In this document: positions 12,171-24,548 of the stretch, piece after piece
Layout: each line of letters opens with the position of its first letter
Position numbering within the stretch: the stretch's first letter is position 1
Source of the DNA: Gerris lacustris
Taxonomy: Eukaryota; Arthropoda; Insecta; Hemiptera; Gerridae
Direction of reading: 5' to 3'
Assembly (NCBI GenBank): GCA_951217055.1
Contig: OX578284.1
Location: 16,143,187 to 16,207,186 of the forward strand
Length of the DNA stretch: 64,000 bases
Made by a program: the position numbers and the translations under genes
The notes under the pieces: model-generated
Told to the model about the DNA's origin: nothing
Databases searched by the model: none
Seen by the model: the letters and a program-made list of their open reading frames with translations, nothing else

Positions 12171-12640
12171 AAAAAATTGAGCCCTTAATATTAAGCCTTT
12201 TCAAAAGGAGAGAGTTTCAAAGTTTGCATTTCTATTACTGTCTCACTCATCATCAAAAAATTATAAGTGACTTCCAGAATTGCTATAAACTTGAAATTTG
12301 GCACACTTGTACCTATAACCATGTGAGTGACGGGAAAAATCCAAAAAATTAAAGAAGACCCCCTCCCACTAGAGTCAGCCTATCAAGGTAGTGACATACA
12401 TATTGTCTGTCTTTATGCCTCATTCAGAAACTGGCCAAGTTTTAAGCAATCAAAATAGAAGAGTAGTCTTGCTCATAAAAGTAGGAATGCAGTAAGGTTA
12501 TGGACTAAAGAAAGAGCAGACTTGGCCACAATTAATAAGTATCACCACTTAGCTAAACTTACTTTTTTGGGTGGGGGTCTGGAACTTGGCCCTTTTTTTC
12601 ACAGTTAGGTTTTGTGTTGAGGGTGATAATCATTTATATA

Positions 12641-12880
12641 ATGGAGTAGTGTCCCGACGGCGGCGACTCACCTCGATATAATTTGTTGTTCCTAAGCTAA
12701 GGCAACCATATTTATTCCAATATATACAAAGGTTTGTTATGATTTGTTGGTCTTTAAATAGATATGCATAATAAATTATCTACATTAATTTACTTAATTT
12801 TACTTTTTATCCAAATATAAAATTAAACTCGTTGCCACGGCTTATTACTAAAACTCACTTCACTTAAGAGCCATTATTCA
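12641..12880 (+). repeat. Family S repeat, copy 1
   Basis: It shares AGTAGTGTCCCGACG, 'gatttgttggtctttaaatagata' and 'aatataaaattaa..gttgcca' in the same order with 13838-14070. A piece recurs at 58353-58455. No ORF or terminal repeats are evident. Confidence 0.65.
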
Positions 12881-12891
12881 ATATTAAATTT

Positions 12892-13202
12892 GCTCAGACT
12901 GTTGTCAGAAATTGATGTGGGACCATAGATGGGCTACTTTCGACAAACCATCAGAATATCTTTAAAATCGTATGAGTATTATTAAAATATGAGTTGATAA
13001 AATAGACTGCTAATTGGTGTGGCACATAGCTTCCTCGCATCCTATCCACGTACTGTATTGGTTTTATACTATTTTTACAAGCCATTATTGTCTAATTTGT
13101 TTAATTGTTTCCCCGTTTTTTAATCTGTCAAAATTGTTTAAATTTTTTACATGAATTAAACTATGAATTTAGCAAAAGTTAAAGAGCGCAGACTAATTTA
13201 AT
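12892..13202 (-). repeat. Family A repeat, partial copy
   Basis: Reverse-complement matches to family A include 'gggctactttcgacaaaccat', the stretch around 'actgctaattggtgtggcacatagcttcctcgcatcctat', and the C-rich 'tgtttccccgttttttaa' stretch. Module order is rearranged compared with the copy at 59257. Confidence 0.65.
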
Positions 13203-13837
13203 CACTCGTCAGTAAAATTCCATTTTGCTGCCTAGTTACATAAATAACTATTCTTTGTTTAATTTTCCTTTTTCGCTGTCATTCAATGTTAATCTCTTAA
13301 TAAAAAATCACAAATTTGAAACCCGTCAAAATGAAGATTGTACATATGGGACATGTCAAAACAAATAAAATAACTTGCGGATTTTTTCCGAACTAACTTT
13401 CCATACAAGAAAATTTGCTGAAACCCAATTAAATTCTGCTGAAAGATATTAAAATATTGCATTGTCATCGTGTTCTGAGCTATTCTAAAAGTTTCAAATG
13501 TCTAGCTACTCGGGAAGTTAGTTAAAAATCGATTGCAAGATTTGTACTGGGCAGACAAACAAACAAGAAAGCAAGCTAATAAAAACGTAGTAAAAAAAAA
13601 AAAAAAAAAATGCACAGAAGATTGAAATTTATATGACCCCCAACAATTGGTTACTTGTGACCTTTCATCTAGAATGTTTTCTGAGGTCTGATACAGGTTT
13701 TGTCTAAGAATGATTGAATTCGAAAACATGATGAAATGGCGTACTTGAAAATGATCATAATGCTACAGTAATAACAATATTTCTTTCAAGCAATATTGTT
13801 ATTTGAATAACTTACTTTATAAAAATGTTATATCCTT
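13203..13837. other. AT-rich stretch, nothing recognised
   Basis: No feature could be supported beyond a poly-A run near 13592-13610. Confidence 0.4.
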
Positions 13838-14070
13838 TATATAATTGAGTAGTGTCCCGACGAATCACCTTGAAATGATTTATTGCCAAGCAAAGTTTGC
13901 AAGCAAACTTATTACAATAAAAATAGATGTTTGTTCTGATTTGTTGGTCTTTAAATAGATATAATAACTTATCAAAATTAATTTACTTAGTTCTACTTCT
14001 TTTTCTAAATATAAAATTAAGCATGTTGCCAAGGGCTTAAGCGCTCATTATAAAATAAAATTTGGGATAG
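13838..14070 (+). repeat. Family S repeat, copy 2
   Basis: Collinear with 12641-12880. An inverted 'caagcaaagtttgcaagcaaactt' stretch is present here but not in copy 1. Confidence 0.65.
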
Positions 14071-14197
14071 TAAAACAGGTAGGCATTAACTTTGTTATGG
14101 TGGTTCTAAAAACAAATAGGTATAATACATCAACTCAGAGAGATTAACTCATTATAAATATGACTTCCGCACTTGCATTTGACACACCATTTTATCG

Positions 14198-15011
14198 TAT
14201 AGGTGGAAATACACATGCTAGTTACTCACCCAAAAACATACGAGTAGCTCGTAGAGGAGAGCTACTGGCATGTGTATACATCAAATAGCATGCGAGTGAA
14301 AAGCATGCGAGTAAATCGCACAAGGTTTGATTTTTGTCTTGCCAGTGGTAAGTCGAGGGGAGAGGGAACTGATAAGGCACGTGTAAACAGGCCTGCCAGC
14401 GCAAGGTTGCTAGTAGCTAGCACGAGTCTCCCTCAGCCCTTCAGTCTTCAGTTGCGTTCCTTCCTTTCGCGGGTATCTGACAACAACTCATCTTCTTTCT
14501 CCGGAAGCATTCACAATTGATTCATAAAATTACTGACGTCCCCGAACCGCATTTCATTTAGTAGGCACTGACTCGCTCCATGTACCTAATTCCTTTCTAT
14601 CCAATCTTTTACCCACACTCTTTGTGTATTATTATTATTTTTCAAATGTTTAAAACACAGTTTTATGCAAGTAACAGAACAATTTGGTTAATTTCATTCT
14701 GCCCCGATACATTCATAATGTACATTGAAACACAATTAATAAAACTATCAAAATTAATTAAATCAAATACAATTATTTAATTATTTATTCCAGCTATGAG
14801 AAGGCAAGAAACGTGTGCCTGTTTCAAAACTGGAACTGTGACCGGAATGTGTATTGTCTTGTGCTAGTAGCTCGCAAAAGACCGATCTGGATGATACTAG
14901 CATGCAATTTCACTGGCAAATGTACACAGCGTCTGCAGCATGCCAGCTACTGATGTGCTAGTAACTCGCCACTGGCATGCTTTTTTTCTAGCATGTGTAT
15001 TTCCGCCTATA
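14198..15011. mobile_element. 814-bp fold-back with ~24-bp TIRs
   Basis: The left end TATAGGTGGAAATACACATG (continuing CTAG) is inverted at the right end as CTAGCATGTGTATTTCCGCC then TATA. Sub-terminal regions are packed with GCATGC, GAGTAACTAGCA and GAGCTACTAGCA pieces in both orientations. No transposase is present. The overlapping short ORFs are shadows. Confidence 0.7.
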
Positions 15012-15543
15012 TACTCCTTCTATGCATCTATTTCAACCGCTCATAAATATTGTATAAAGACAAGAGTTTATGTATTTCATTCATTCATTCATTGATTTAT
15101 AATCGTTGTAAAGTTCAGGGGTTTTACAAGGCATTCTTAACACAATGTTATACACTTTGTCCAGGATCCCATTACATATTTTGCTTAGAAATTGTTCAAT
15201 CACCAAATCAGTGTGCTAACTGGTGTAACTACACGGTTTAGAAGCGGGTAGAAACTTTGTTCAGTAACGCCTGGTTAGTGGTTACATTTGCATACGTATT
15301 ATTCAACTCTCGGATGTTTGGCACTAACAGAAACTAACATCTGAATTCAAACATTATAAATGGAAATTCACTTCCAATGTGCAAACATCTCTGCTTCTGT
15401 TTTCAAAACCAAGTTAGTGAGTTTCGATCTTAAGATCCTTGTTATCATACGCGAACGTTACATGCCTAGTTCGTAATTATTTGCACCTATTTGCACCTAT
15501 TGAATCTATTTCAGAAAAATAAAACTTCTAGAATTACCAATTA
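15012..15543. other. Ordinary AT-rich stretch
   Basis: No gene or repeat was recognised. A short TTCATTCATTCATTCATTGA run lies at about 15079-15098. Confidence 0.4.
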
Positions 15544-16033
15544 TTGCTTCCAAGCTTACCTGAAAGTAACGGAAGCTATGTGATCATTCTGAAGAACGAA
15601 ATGTTTTTGTCTCCGATTTTAAAAATTCCACGAAAGAAATCAGGGAACATTATTGATTCCGTGTCTGTCTGCCGGTCTTTCTATCGACTTTCGGTCTGCC
15701 ACTCGATTCTTGCGAACTAACATATATTATAAACTGCTTGCTTGATTTTATTGAAATTTGGATGGTAGGTCATAATTAGCCCGTTGTTGGTCCCATATTA
15801 GTTTCAACCTTCTGCTCTCATTTATTTATCTTCAGAATGCGCACAAACATACATTTATTAACACCTATATCTTCAAAGGTACTCAATTGGTTTTTATGAA
15901 ATTTCGATGGTTTGTCGAAAGCAGTCTGCAGTTAATTCCCCCAGATTAATTTCAACCGTTTTAAAAACATAAAATCATTAAAGAATATGAAATAGAAAGC
16001 TATGTGCCACACTAATGGGCAGACTATTTTTCA
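15544..16033 (+). repeat. Family A repeat, near-complete copy
   Basis: It begins with the terminal hairpin (GCTTCC, then GGAAGC 18 bases later) and continues through a 'gtctgtctgccggtctttc' microsatellite. Two related internal modules follow, each with 'atgaaatttggatggt'-like wording, and it ends at 'tatgtgccacactaatgggcagacta'. No ORF survives. The class is uncertain. Confidence 0.75.
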
Positions 16034-16154
16034 CTTGTTTTTATTTATTAAGATCTTTCACATCATGTAGGTAAAATAAAAAAGAATCATTTAGCAAATA
16101 AGAAAAAGTATTGTCCGAAACTACCCATAGTAAATTTCATCAAAGTCAGACAGT

Positions 16155-16500
16155 TGATATTAATGTAGGGCTCTCTGGCAAACCATAGATATCTTTCAAA
16201 TCAGATGAGTATTTTTAAAAATATAAGTGTTAATAAAACGAAGTTTTTGTTTCGATTCCCCGTAAGATCAATTTTTTTTTAATTCAATATTAAATGTGTG
16301 CTATCAGTTGAAATTAATATGGGACCAGGAATGGGCTAATTCTAACCTACAATCCAAATTCTATTGAATTCGGACGAGTCATTTTAAGATATGTTGGTAC
16401 GCAAAAATGTTGATGGACAGACCGACAGACGAAATTGAGGCGACATACGTTCTTCAGAATGATTACAATACTATTACTTTCGGTAAGCTCGGAAGCAAAA
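16155..16500 (-). repeat. Family A repeat, partial copy
   Basis: On the minus strand the terminal hairpin, the ACAGACCGACAGAC region and the 'tgggaccaggaatgggctaa' module are present. The outer modules are lost. It faces the preceding A copy tail to tail. Confidence 0.65.
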
Positions 16501-16897
16501 TTAAAAAAAAAAAAATCCTCTTTTGTAATCAATATTCTATTAAACGCAACAAGATTGGATTTTTTTTAAATATTCTAGACTGTATAAAACTTTAACAAAA
16601 TGTTCTCCGTACAAATTGTTCTCCATCCACACATAAACCATGAAGCCTAGTAGGGGAACACATCCACGCTAATTCAAACTGGGAAAACGAATGATGTAGG
16701 AATTGCTGCCCACAGAGTCAGAAGTTAATGCTGAATGTCCGGAAAGTACTGTTAGAGGTAATATGTCATCCGGACAAAACCAGAGCCCAAAACTCGTAAA
16801 TTCGAAAATGAATGAATTTCACCCTCCCATTTATATTTATAAGGGCTTTAATCGGAGAATTTTATCTCCAGTTTTGTCCAATGAAATTATCTTCTAT

Positions 16898-17113
16898 GAT
16901 GTTCAGTCTCATTGAGCTTAGTTTATACTTTTGTCTGTTGGACCAGGAGATAATTGTGATATTAACTTTTTCAAAGGACATTATGTCGTAATAATCGATC
17001 TGATGTTCAGTCTCATTCAGCTTAGTTTGTACTTTTGTCTGTTGGACCAGGAGATAATTGTGATGTTAACTTTTTCAAAGTACGAGTACATTATGTCGTA
17101 ATAGTCGATCTGA
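16898..17113. repeat. Two-copy tandem repeat, period 104 bp
   Basis: The unit starting GATGTTCAGTCTCATT at 16898 repeats at 17002 with only a few substitutions and a short insertion (ACGAGT) late in copy 2. The low divergence implies a recent duplication. Confidence 0.85.
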
Positions 17114-17196
17114 GTGAATGGGATGGGAAATCCCAAGAAAACACTGTGTTGAGTTGAAAGTTTGAAGTTGAGTGCTATACATAATTACCTTAATAT

Positions 17197-17985
17197 GTTA
17201 AACTAGGCTTCACCCCGTCCTCTGTGCGGGGATTATGCTAGGAATCAGTGACTAAGTTTCCTATTCCTATCATGTAGATCAAGCGATAATAAAATAGAAC
17301 GCCTTAATAGTTTCATTTCCAAAGCCTACATAGAAGAGACTATATATTATACATTATTCATGCCATTATTAAGAAAAAAATATCCTCTAAATAGCAGTTA
17401 GGATATTTAGTTGAAATCCATATGGGGAAATTATTTATCTTAGAGAGAGGTATAATTATCGTGAATTTTACCTCAATTGGTGAAATAATAATTTAGGAAT
17501 AAACTTGAACGCTAAATATGGCGATTAGGTTTCAAAATGGTGGCAAATATCAAAACGGAATTCAGCGGAAATTATTTTTCTAATAAAGAAGTATAATTGG
17601 TGCAAATTTCAGCGCTATCGGAAAATGATTCAATTTTTGCTGCCTAAACAAAATGGGTTAATGACATCATACATTTATAATTTTACGGGCGGCTTAACTA
17701 AATGAAATGACTGATTTTTGTACCAAGTTTCAAACCTCTAACTTAAAAACTGTGGGGGTAATGCGTAATTTTTTGTTTTGGTTTTGAAATAAAAAACCGA
17801 CATTGTTATGAAAAACGGGTTATTTTTATAACAATGTTAATAACTTTGGTTCTACTTAATATTTTACGATGAAACCAAGCCCACAAAATTGTATCACTCA
17901 CCTCTGCGGACAAATTAATCGATTTCGTTAAACCAGTTTTGCGCCTATAAAGTCGGATTGGTGGCGCCATAAACACATACATACA
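17197..17985. repeat. Possible decayed interspersed repeat
   Basis: CCCCGTCCTCTGTGCGGGG at the left forms an inverted repeat. 'gtgcaaatttcagcgctatcgg' and a terminal ACACATACATACACG have the style of arthropod repeats. No second copy exists in this window, so the assignment is weak. Confidence 0.3.
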
Positions 17986-18500
17986 CGAAAAAAGTTAAAG
18001 CCGGATTGGGTTTTTGGATGAATAAAATTAAAAAGTATCCAACAAAATTCTAATCAATGTACAGACAAAACTTTAATTTTATACATATAGATAAATATAT
18101 AATTAATTTATAAGATTAGATTTTCAGTGTGCCTTAATTGTTCTGATATCTAAATTTATAATTTCAATCTAATAATCCACGTGATTAATATTTTAATATT
18201 TCATTCTTTTAAAGGCGCAATTTTTCTCTCATAAATTAGATGATTACTTGACGCATAGTAAATTGAATTAAATTTAAAAACAAAAGGGTTTTAAGATAAA
18301 TAAAACAAAACTTTGTAAAAGAAACTTAGCCCGTTTAAATTACCTTGAGAATAATTGAATTTCACTTTTATTTATCAAAAGAGCAAAAAATAGAATAAAA
18401 AGTAGCTTAGCTGAAAAGATAAGATTGTTTGTTAAATATCCTCACGTTCAATAGCTTATTGTTTAGGTAGCAGATGGAAGAAGGCAATGGAGTCTGCACA

Positions 18501-18548
<48 letters not shown>

Positions 18549-19199
18549 CTCGTGTTGTTAAACATTGAAACCAAGATCCGTTCCTTTTCTTATTATTTTC
18601 TTTTTCTTTACAGCATAGTCAAGGGCGTCTACAGAAAGGGAAAAAACGGCTCTTAAGAAATTCCTATCACGAATTGACTACATTCAACCCTCCCTTCAAA
18701 TAACCCGTAAGGAAATTCATCTTGCGCATTCGGAATTGCTGGTGAAAGAACCTCAACCTCTTCCTTTTCCACAATCCTTCAAGGCAGCAATTCACTCATT
18801 CGATATGAATAATTTAACACTCATGAATAATATTAAAAACATGAAGGAAATTTATATTATAAAAAAAATCAGGTGGAAAAGTGGAAAGATAGCAAATTAC
18901 TTAATACAGTGTAAAATAACGTAGCAAAACTGTTTATATTTTGTAAATCTATATGGTAATATTTATGTTTTTAATTATTAAGTTAAAATATGTGTCACTA
19001 TCTCAAAATCTCTGTTGAAACTACGAATTCCTAAATAGTAATTTAATTTAGAGGTATGCGTTTATATTATGTATGGAACCACCGTTTTATCAATAAATCT
19101 TGCCGCCTTTATAAAATAAGTTAATAGCCTTAAGAGGTAGTTATCTTTCTAAGAAAAAGAGACATACCTACATTTTTCCAACAAAATTAATTTAGAGTA
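17986..19199. other. AT-rich stretch with poly-A
   Basis: No gene was recognised. An A run of about 27 bases lies at 18517-18543. Confidence 0.45.
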
Positions 19200-19202
19200 C
19201 AA

Positions 19203-19600
19203 TGCTGATTTAAAACTTCAAGTAATCATCTTCAGTGCCTGTGGGATAAGCAGGCAGTGTAAAGCTGCATAGTGTACACTGCTGAGTGTGTACTGCTAAG
19301 CAGTGTACAAAACTGATTAAAAACTACAAGTAATCATCTTCAGTGCCTGTGGGATAAGCAGGCAGTGTAAAGCTGCATAGTGTACACTGCTGAGTGTGTA
19401 CTGCTAAGCAGTGTACAAAACTGATTAAAAACTACAAGTAATCATCTTCAGTGCCTGTGGGATAAGCAGGCAGTGTAAAGCTGCATAGTGTTCACTGCTG
19501 AGTGTATACTGCTGAGTGTGTACTGCTAAGCAGTGTACAAAACTGATTTAAAACTACAATTAATCACCGTCAGTGCCTGTGAGATAAGCAGTCTCACTGA
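19203..19600. repeat. 108-bp tandem array, ~3.4 copies
   Basis: Units begin near AGTAATCATCTTCAGTGCC at 19221, 19329 and 19437, exactly 108 bp apart. The third unit is 14 bp longer because ACTGCTGAGTGTAT is duplicated. The final partial unit is diverged. Each unit contains the inverted or direct motifs CAGTGTAC, GTACTGCTAAGCAGTGTAC and TGTACACTG, so a single unit can fold. Confidence 0.9.
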
Positions 19601-20069
19601 AGATAATAACTTGTAACTTCAAGTTTTGTACAATAATAAGAATTTTTGAGGGAAGGCATATTTCTATAATAAAAATCAAGTGACTACACCTACCTATATT
19701 GATTTAGCTAAGTATATTAAATATACTAAATTCTTCAAGACCTGCAATTGCAGAGTTAAGTTGAATTTTATGCACAGTATATAAATAAATAAATAAGTTG
19801 TTTTATAAAAATATTTTTAAAAACAAGCTTTTATTCGTATTCTTCCCAGCAAACCCTTTCATTTGATACCCATATCATGGGCGTGCTTAAAAAAAACTAG
19901 TCCACCATATTGGATTTAAAATTACATCACTTAGCTAACCATAAATCCATACTAAACGTGTATGCAAATTTCAATTCAATCGGTTGAGGATAACTTCTTT
20001 AAAATTCGGTTGCAAGATTTTACTCGAACATTCATACATACATTGGAAGTTAAATAAAAGCTTTTAAAA

Positions 20070-20182
20070 TAATCCATGCAGAAAAATGTTTCCTGATGCC
20101 TGAAACGGACATAAAAAATTTCTATTCTTCAAAACGATCACATAGATTCCGTTATCATCGGTAAGCGTGGAAGCAAAACCAC
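20070..20182 (-). repeat. Family A repeat, terminal fragment
   Basis: It contains 'aatgtttcctgatgcctgaaacgga', the 'ttcttcaaaacgatcacatag' stretch and a mutated terminal hairpin ending GTGGAAGC. Confidence 0.6.
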
Positions 20183-20266
20183 TTTTTTTTATCCCATTTG
20201 ACCTAACCATGTATATACCCATTAAAATCTCAAAAGCATATACTTGCTTACTTTTTAGTTAATTTC

Positions 20267-20268
<2 letters not shown>

Positions 20269-20297
<29 letters not shown>
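20269..20297. repeat. Poly-A tract
   Basis: An uninterrupted A run of about 29 bases without a recognisable retroposed body upstream. Confidence 0.9.
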
Positions 20298-20300
<3 letters not shown>

Positions 20301-21039
20301 AAATTTGTAGGAGGAGGGCTAATCCAGCTGGTATTTTCCTATATTTCCTATAACTACGTATTATTCACAAGAATAAAACGAAATGATTATCATAATGTTA
20401 AAATATAATGAGAAGCAGTAAAGAACAAGATCCTTTTCCCTGCACGATTACACAAAAGTAGATTTTAAATCTAGTGAAAACAGAAGATTAAAATATACAA
20501 ATGTTTGTTTTTCTTTGAGGGTTTACCATCAAGAGTGTTTGAGGGGAGGAAGGGAAGGTTTTTTCCGGGTTTTTTGTGGGTTTGGATTTTCCACCTCGTG
20601 GAGTTCAGTGCGAAGAACAAATAAAGAGTAAGAGAAGCTTTAGTGGAAGAGTTTAAGAGATATCTGAAGGCTTGAATAGACCCTCGCAGCTTAGAGAGGT
20701 TCAGCCATCCACAGCGATACTATCTCTAACAGATACCCATCTACTGTTATTCTTCCCTCCACTTATTCTTCCCATACAAATGGATATTTACTCTAGACAG
20801 CTAGACTTGATTTTAGACTAAATAAAAGTCCCATCGGCTTCAGGAGAAAACGCAAGAGTAATGTAACTGTCGAACACAAAACAACTCTTGACAGTTAACA
20901 GACAGTAAAAACCAAGATTCTAAACAATGTATACAAAGCCTTTAAAACATGTAGTCTTTCAACCATTCTTCACAGATTTGAAAATCTGTTAATACTAATG
21001 AACTTTTGTAAATACCTCATTTCCATAATAGGGATTTTT

Positions 21040-21797
21040 TCTTTGACTAATTTATTTAATTGTCCCCCCGTTTTTTAAATGTCCAAATGGTTTTAATTTC
21101 TTATTTAAATTGAAGTATCAATTTAGAAATTCATATTTTACGATTTTGGTAGTATTCATACTACGGAAAGATTAAATTTTAATTTAAATCAAATTATATT
21201 TATTTTGCTGGAGTGTGTTTTTTTCTGTCCGTTTCCCGTAGTTAATAATAATTATAATTTGATTTGTATCAATTTAGTAAAAGTCAAAGAGCGTAGACGG
21301 TTAAAATTAATCAGGGTCTATTCGCGGGCTACATTCGACAAACCATCCAAATTTTTTATTTTCTACGAATTAAAGTATCAATTGAGCAAAATATAAAGAG
21401 CAAAGACGGCTAAAAATAATCTTGGGCTTTCTGCGGGCTACTTTCGACATCCAAATTTTATTAAAAAAATCATATAAATACTTTTGAAGACATGGGTGTA
21501 AATAAATGTATGTTTGTGCGCATGTGGAAGAAAAAATTGGGCGCAGAAGGTTGAACCTTATATGGGACCAACATTAGGTAATTATAACCTACCATACAAA
21601 TATCAATAAAATCGGAGTAGTTTTCAAGATATATTGGTTCGCAAAAATTGAGTGATAGACCAAATGACAAGAAAAAAAGTTCCCTGATGTCTAACGGACT
21701 TCTGTCTTGGGATTTTTGAAATCAGAAAATATGTTTGTTCTTCAAAACGATCACATAGCTTTCGTTACTTTCGACAAGCTCGGAAGCAAAAAAATGT
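21040..21797 (-). repeat. Family A repeat with P insertion and internal duplication
   Basis: This reverse-complement A copy is split at 21127-21265 by a family P insertion. Downstream, the module 'gtatcaatttag..aaa..aaagagc..agacgg..ctaaa' through 'cgacaaaccatccaaatttt' occurs twice in tandem (about 21266-21370 and 21371-21455). The copy ends in the terminal hairpin at about 21770-21788. Confidence 0.75.
21127..21265. mobile_element. Family P insertion, internally deleted
   Basis: It is flanked by the 12-bp target duplication GTATCAATTTAG (21115-21126 and 21266-21277), which interrupts family A. The left part has the P leader 'attcatattttacgattttggtagtattcatactacgg', followed by the 'aaatcaaattat' arm. 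The opposite arm ends in AATTTGATTT. The tRNA-like core is reduced to GCTGGAGTGTG. Confidence 0.8.
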
Positions 21798-22360
21798 TTG
21801 TGGATATGTGAAAGAGAAACCAATAAGCGCAAAGAAGGTTGAAATAATATTATTATGTAGCATTAAATTGATTATTAAATAGAATGTGGAAAGACAAAGT
21901 TGAATGGCTGAAAGTGTCAATTTAGACGATGTCCTATAGAAAACCTCGGAAAAAAATATATATTCCTTCTTACGGTTAACAACGACCTGAGTTGCACTTT
22001 GGAATTGGTCCAGAAATCATCTTAAGCTTTCTTCTACAATCCTTGAAAATCGCTTAGTAGCGGAAAAAATCGTAAAAAGGTTTTATCCATCTAACCAGTT
22101 TATCAGGATTTGAGTGTTTTCAACTTGTTTCGGACAACAAAAAATACTAAATACGGCAACTCATCTCAAGAGGGCAATAAATAGATCAACGATAAAAAAA
22201 AATCTGACTTTGAAAACTTTTTTTTCGTTAACACAATAAATACTCTTGTGCCCTAGACCACATATCTTCAAAGACATGCAGCCTAAATTACAAAAACCAA
22301 TTTTGATAAAATCAGGTGTAACTATTAAAAAGGGCCATACCCTTAGCTGAAATTAAAAAA

Positions 22361-22956
22361 TTGGTCCGAGACAACTCAGACAAACTTTCTCATATACGAG
22401 TTCATAATTATTTAGCCCAGTGTTTTCCATTTATTAGTTTTCGTATGTAAATTTGATTATTATTGTGCATTTCATTAAAATTTATCATAAAAAAACCTCT
22501 CCCGAGCGGGGAATCGAACCCGGGCTCTCTCGGTCCGCATTTTAAGCTTTTTTCTCAGGAACTAGATTTTTCCCGGGAAAATGGCTTATATCGTTGGATT
22601 CGTATTTAAATGGATTATATTTTAGAATTTTTTTCAAAATCGTCGGAACCGTTTTCGAGAAATAATTTTTTTTTTATCGTTTTCTCAGAGTTTTTGGGGA
22701 GCAGCGCCCCTAAATTTGGAGCTAAAATTCATTTCTCGATTTCGCCTCGGGGTATGATTTTTTCTGAACATGTATGCCAAATTTCGTCAAAATCTGCCCA
22801 GTAGTTTAGGCTCCAGGCGTCTGCACAGACGACAGAAAGACATTTTTTAAAAACCACTTTTTGGACTCAGGGGGACCTCAAAACGTGTAAATCCATCAAA
22901 ATCTCTAAATCGAATTTTCGCGCCATCACAATACTTTCTCTTTATATGAGAAAGTA
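22361..22956 (-). repeat. Family C repeat, copy 1
   Basis: Reverse complement of the copy at 32399. It holds the TCGGACCAA flank, 'ctttctcatatacgag', a B-box-like 'ggggaatcgaacccgggc', a 'gcgcccctaaatttgg' stretch, 'tctgcacagacgacagaaaga', and the terminal hairpin CTTTCTC with GAGAAAG at 22934-22955. Confidence 0.8.
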
Positions 22957-23328
22957 AAAAACAAGTTTTATGTTTGACTTTGGGACCACTCATAAGTTTT
23001 TTCTCAGGAACGATTAAAACTACATTTAAACATAAGACTTTGCTCTTCCAGAGGTTATCAAAATGAACCGTACAAGTCGCGGTGCAAGTATAGATTCTGG
23101 AGCCACAACTATAGAATGAGGAAAACGCTAAAACCGCACAAAAACTGTGTGTTGCGGGTCAAGTTTCCATCTTAAAATTAACTGGTTTAGGAGAACGACA
23201 CAGTCCTGTTATAAAAGCAAGGTTTTTAACGGGAATGTGTCATTCTTTAAAACTACATAGTTAATTTTAAGCCGAAAACTGGACCTACAATGTACAGTTT
23301 TAACATGTTTACCTCTTCCCTATAGTTC
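22957..23328. other. No recognised feature
   Basis: No gene was recognised. 'ctatagttc'- and 'tctcagg'-type words at its right edge lead into the minisatellite. Confidence 0.4.
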
Positions 23329-23500
23329 ATGGTCTCAGGTTTTGTAATTGTTCTCTCAGGTTCTATAGTTGCTGGCTCAAGTTCTATAGTTGCTGTCTCA
23401 GATTCTATACTCGCTGTCTCAGGTTCTGCATTGCTGTCTCATATTCTATACTTGCTGTCTCAGATTCAACAGTTGTGGCCTCAAAATCTATACTCTAACA
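23329..23500. repeat. ~21-bp degenerate minisatellite
   Basis: About eight imperfect repeats follow the consensus TCTCAGGTTCTATAGTTGCTG. The 63-codon ORF over it simply reads the repeat. Confidence 0.85.
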
Positions 23501-24548
23501 GTTTAAAGCAAAGTTTATAGATGTGGTCTCGGACCTAATTGTAAAAACTGTGTTGCCTCTACAAAAATTGTAAACTAATCTTTATAAGAATTAGAAAGGC
23601 CAATGTACATAACATCATGTAAAAATATATATACATAAAAAAAATAATAATAAAGTATATAATAGTTCATTAAGCAACAAACTTTAATTCATGTCTTAAA
23701 ACTAAGTTCCATAAATTCAATTTAAAAATAAAATTACGTGTTTAATCATAATCCTACAATGGTTTTACTTACCTTATTAAAATTAATATTAAATCAGACA
23801 AAAAATAAATACAAATGTTTAATTTTTATCACGTATTGAGGAAAAAATAAATATACCCATTTTATTTTCTTCATAAAGGAAAAAAAAGAGTTTAGAGTTT
23901 AGATTAAAATTAAAAATATATTAAATATGCAAAGCACATTTAGAGTCGTGTTGTGTATAATTAATTTTGTTATGAAGAGAGTAAAACAGAATTTTGAAGT
24001 AATATTTCTTGGTAATAGTCGACACTTGGATAAATTAATCCTGGTAGTTTAGTTTAGTTCTTTTCTCTAGGTTGATATTTAATGTATTAGCGTATATAAG
24101 TTTTGTTTTTAAACATGAATTTATAAGACAGAGTAAAATATTGGAAGCAGAAGCTTATTAAACCATTTAAATGTATATATGATGGTGGACAAGGTGATTG
24201 TATATAATCCTGAGTACAAAACTAGTTTGCAGATCAAAAATCAAGTTGATTTTCAAAGTCTATAACTTGATAGGTTGTAAGTAAAATATTTCTCCAATAA
24301 GTCAATTGTTTGCATGCAATCTCCTAGACTGTTGAAAAGGTTAAATGTTATGTTAAAATTAATTAATTTAATTTTGAATTAAATAAAGCACAGTGATTTT
24401 AAAAAGGCGGACATTTTTGTTTGGCTTTCAATAAATCGTAGGTATTGTTTTTCTATATCCCAATTATTCGTCTGCATTTATATTACGGGTTATACCGGGA
24501 TACTAGCTAAATTTATAATAAAACTGAAACATAATAACTGCACAAAAA
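23501..24548. other. AT-rich stretch, nothing recognised
   Basis: No coding or repeat feature could be supported. Confidence 0.4.

Noticed and set aside
12641..14070. Family S as an LTR pair flanking a retrotransposon
   Set aside because: The two S copies are direct and ~1.2 kb apart, but the interval holds a family A fragment and no retroviral-type coding sequence, primer-binding site or polypurine tract. Divergence between them is also high.
19203..19600. CRISPR-like array
   Set aside because: Units are 108 bp and continuous with no unique spacers; the host is eukaryotic. It is an ordinary tandem repeat.
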